From Burkholderiales bacterium UBA2647 (GTDB lineage: Bacteria > Pseudomonadota > Gammaproteobacteria > Burkholderiales > Burkholderiaceae_E), in the NCBI GenBank assembly GCA_002359635.1, contig DENJ01000042.1:1-52024 (forward strand): a DNA stretch of 52,024 nucleotides, written 5' to 3'. The translations under genes and the position numbers were made by a program. Positions 50,062 through 52,024 of the stretch are shown one piece after another. Position 1 is the stretch's first letter; every line of letters starts with the position of its first letter. Below the pieces are notes generated by a model, which saw only the letters and a list, made by a program, of their open reading frames with translations, did not search any database and was not told where the DNA came from.

Positions 50062-52024
50062 GCAAATTGGAGTGATCGTCAGTAAAGACGCCAACATCCT
50101 CGCGCAGGCTGATGGTCTTTGCGTCCTTGAAGGCTGGATGTTTAAGAAGCGCCTTGTTTTTTGTCATGACGATTTGATCGGTATGCAAATACCAACGTTC
50201 AGGTCCGGTGGTGAACTCGGGACTGTCCTCGATTAATACGGCTTCAAGGCCGAAGCTATCAGCCAAGCGCTTAGCGACCGGCTGTAAATCAACGAAGCGG
50301 TTGGTTGCTTGAAACACAATCACGCCGCCGGGCGCAAGGTGTTTAACGTAGGCTGCCATCGCTTCCCGTGTCACGAGATGGATCGGAATCGAGTCACCGG
50401 AAAAGGCATCGACCGCCAGCACATCGTACTGCCTGGGTGCTTCGCGTTCGAGCGCAAGTCTGCCATCACCCAAGACGATTTCATACGGGGCCTTCATGCG
50501 TTGTAGAAAACTGAACTCTTTTTTTGCCAGATCAACAACAACGGGATTGATTTCGTAAATCACCCACTGATCACCCGATTGCGCGTACGCGGCGAGCGCA
50601 CCTGCGCCAAGCCCGATCAATCCGACGCGCTTGGGGCCCTGTGGCATTGCTTCGAAAAGTCTGCCATAGCCGCTGCTCGGGCTGTAGTAAGTCGCTGGCA
50701 TCATCTCAAAGGGTTCGCCTTGGAGTTGTCCACCGTGGTTGATCGAGCCATGCAACATGTACCTGAAGCCTGGCTCCGAGGGGTAATCGCGGGTGCGCAC
50801 AACGCCATAAAAATTGCGTTCCATTTCGCGAATCCCTAGGCGATACTCCTTAAGCTCTTGGTGAACTAAAAAGATAACGCCGACAACAAGACCTGCGCTA
50901 CCGATACGCCATATCCAAGGGGCCTCAAGGCTTCGCCAAAGCATGACGAGCGCAATGACGGCCACGGTGATATGGAGTTCGTAATAGCCGGATAACAAAA
51001 GCGGGGCTGCGATGGCGATCGAAAGCGCGCCTAGCGCACCACCAAGTGACATGGCGAGATAAAAACGGGTGAGCTGACTTGGGTGCGGTTTGAGTGATGC
51101 GAGTTCACCATGGCAAAACATGCAAACCACAAATAGTCCCGCCGCGTAAAGCCCGGAGACCTGGAAAAGAGCGAGCGAATCGGCGAAATAGACCATCAAG
51201 GGCAGGCTGATTGCTGCCGCGACACCCCAGATGCCCCGGTGGTACCAACTCGGTCGATCAAAGCAAATGATGAAGCTGAGCAGATAAAGCGCAAGCGGGA
51301 GCACCCACAAGAAGGGGACCGATGAAATGTTTTGGGTGAGATGATTGGTCACGGCAAGTAGCACCGCAGAACCTAAAGCAGACAACACAATCCACAGTAG
51401 CCTTACAGTAACCGCGGGCGGTGCGGCTTGCGCGGCGGCATTTTCGGCAGCATCGGGCAGTGGCGCTGATTCATCGTTTTGAGCAGCTGCCTCTTTGGTT
51501 TGAGCAGCTGCCTCTTCGTTTTTGGCAAGCGCCGTTTCGTTTGCTACCGGCGTGCTCGCCTGGTTGAGGGACTTCCAGCCCACCCAGATGCAAAGCAGGG
51601 CGAAAAGCGCATAGCCGATGGACCAGACAATAGCGGTTTGCCGGCCGCCAAAAAAAGGTTCAATCAGCGTGGGGTAGCCAAGGAGCGCCGCCAGCGATGC
51701 AGCATTGGAAAGCGCAAACAAGCGATAAGGTACGGCCTGCCTGAAACTTCGCCAATACCAGGCCTGGATCAGCGGGGTTGTCGTTGAAAGCAGCGCATAG
51801 GGAAGTCCGATGGTTGCCAATAGCAAACCAAGGATGTGCAAGATCGGGTCTTCATCGCCTTGAGGTTTCCAGGACTCGCTCGCAATGATTGGAAGGCTGA
51901 GGAGTGACAGCAGGAGCAGGATCGTGTGTAAGCTAACTTGTCGCTTCGCGCTAAGTTGCTGAACGCTACGATCGGCATAAGCATAGCCTGCAAGCAGTAT
52001 GCTTTGGAAAAACAACATGCAGGT
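50042..52024 (-). CDS. Membrane-anchored spermidine-synthase-like protein, 5' end beyond window
   Basis: At least 660 aa; the frame is open to the window edge, reading T-C before MLFFQSILLAGYAYA, where the family continues N-terminally, so the start is missing. About 12 membrane helices are followed from about residue 450 by a polyamine-synthase-like Rossmann domain (RVGLIGLGAGALAAYAQSGD, YEINPVVVDLAKKEF, VLGDGRLALERE, DVLAVDAFSGDSIPIHLVTR). Proteins of this fused type are not proven polyamine enzymes. A cytoplasmic or periplasmic loop near residues 155-205 is Ala/Glu/Gln-rich, with a 21-bp DNA repeat. Confidence 0.82.
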   Translation of the reverse strand, partial: TCMLFFQSILLAGYAYADRSVQQLSAKRQVSLHTILLLLSLLSLPIIASESWKPQGDEDPILHILGLLLATIGLPYALLSTTTPLIQAWYWRSFRQAVPYRLFALSNAASLAALLGYPTLIEPFFGGRQTAIVWSIGYALFALLCIWVGWKSLNQASTPVANETALAKNEEAAAQTKEAAAQNDESAPLPDAAENAAAQAAPPAVTVRLLWIVLSALGSAVLLAVTNHLTQNISSVPFLWVLPLALYLLSFIICFDRPSWYHRGIWGVAAAISLPLMVYFADSLALFQVSGLYAAGLFVVCMFCHGELASLKPHPSQLTRFYLAMSLGGALGALSIAIAAPLLLSGYYELHITVAVIALVMLWRSLEAPWIWRIGSAGLVVGVIFLVHQELKEYRLGIREMERNFYGVVRTRDYPSEPGFRYMLHGSINHGGQLQGEPFEMMPATYYSPSSGYGRLFEAMPQGPKRVGLIGLGAGALAAYAQSGDQWVIYEINPVVVDLAKKEFSFLQRMKAPYEIVLGDGRLALEREAPRQYDVLAVDAFSGDSIPIHLVTREAMAAYVKHLAPGGVIVFQATNRFVDLQPVAKRLADSFGLEAVLIEDSPEFTTGPERWYLHTDQIVMTKNKALLKHPAFKDAKTISLREDVGVFTDDHSNLLRILKH
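51481..51522. repeat. 21-bp tandem duplication in coding sequence
   Basis: Two adjacent 21-bp copies (51481-51501, 51502-51522), both beginning GAGCAGCTGCCTCTT, differ at about two positions near their ends. They encode the repeated Glu-Ala-Ala-Ala-Gln stretches in the low-complexity loop of the spermidine-synthase-like protein. The unit is in frame, so copy-number change would only alter loop length. Confidence 0.7.

Noticed and set aside
1..52024. tRNA genes, CRISPR arrays, insertion sequences, phage or toxin-antitoxin systems
   Set aside because: Gaps between genes are too short and none shows tRNA-like, repeat-spacer, transposase or integrase features.

Overview
The window looks like a chromosomal segment of a betaproteobacterium, most likely Burkholderiales. 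Two things point there: the block yebC-purD-hemF-nadD-rsfS-rlmH-maf-rng and the dnaE-msbA neighbourhood, both typical of that order. The genus is not determined. Base composition looks to be in the mid-50s % GC by eye. Coding density is very high: no gene-free stretch exceeds about 250 bases. I see no tRNA, rRNA, CRISPR array, insertion sequence, integrase or phage gene. All functions below come from reading motifs and gene order; no database search was run.

Region 1 (1-5.1 kb) is mixed: a 3-hydroxyisobutyrate-dehydrogenase-like enzyme, a universal stress protein, a TerC/DUF4019 pair with a structured leader, an unknown protein, a NodD-type LysR regulator and a small unknown protein. Region 2 (5.2-11.8 kb) is a tight four-gene run: MFS carrier, single-subunit molybdopterin/Fe-S oxidoreductase, KstD-like flavoprotein and amidase. 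It reads like a catabolic unit for an unidentified amide-containing or cyclic organic acid. Region 3 (11.8-25.2 kb) holds a crotonase, an isolated flaG, an Old Yellow Enzyme, a methyltransferase with regulatory domain, panC, MscS, MaoC, RhlE, GluQRS, a LysR regulator divergent from a pirin-flavodoxin pair, a HAD phosphatase and a DMT transporter.

Region 4 (25.2-33.9 kb) carries an omega-amino-acid aminotransferase, dnaE, msbA and an O-antigen ligase-like gene; the last two handle lipid A/LPS. An AhpD-like protein closes the region. Region 5 (33.9-40.6 kb, minus strand) is the housekeeping operon yebC>purD>hemF>nadD>rsfS>rlmH>maf>rng, with start/stop overlaps or very short gaps throughout. Region 6 (40.8-43.4 kb) is an orphan Tad pair, a CpaC-like secretin and a CpaF-like ATPase, with no other Tad gene present. 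Region 7 (43.3-48.4 kb, minus strand) is an unusual signalling/metabolic run: an 851-aa fusion of a glyoxalase-like (VOC) module to a thiamine-diphosphate enzyme, then a CRP-type regulator, then a CHASE2 adenylate cyclase. Divergent from it are a 4-oxalocrotonate-tautomerase-like protein and a MATE exporter. A spermidine-synthase-like membrane fusion protein runs off the right edge.

Points most worth a second look: the VOC-ThDP fusion with its cyclase/CRP neighbours; the molybdoenzyme-flavoprotein-amidase cluster; nadD and a crotonase with no ATG/GTG/TTG able to start a full-length protein, so a CTG start is inferred; a G8 tract and 15-codon relay ORF joining msbA to the ligase gene; the switch-like leader of terC; and four long convergent 3' overlaps between genes.
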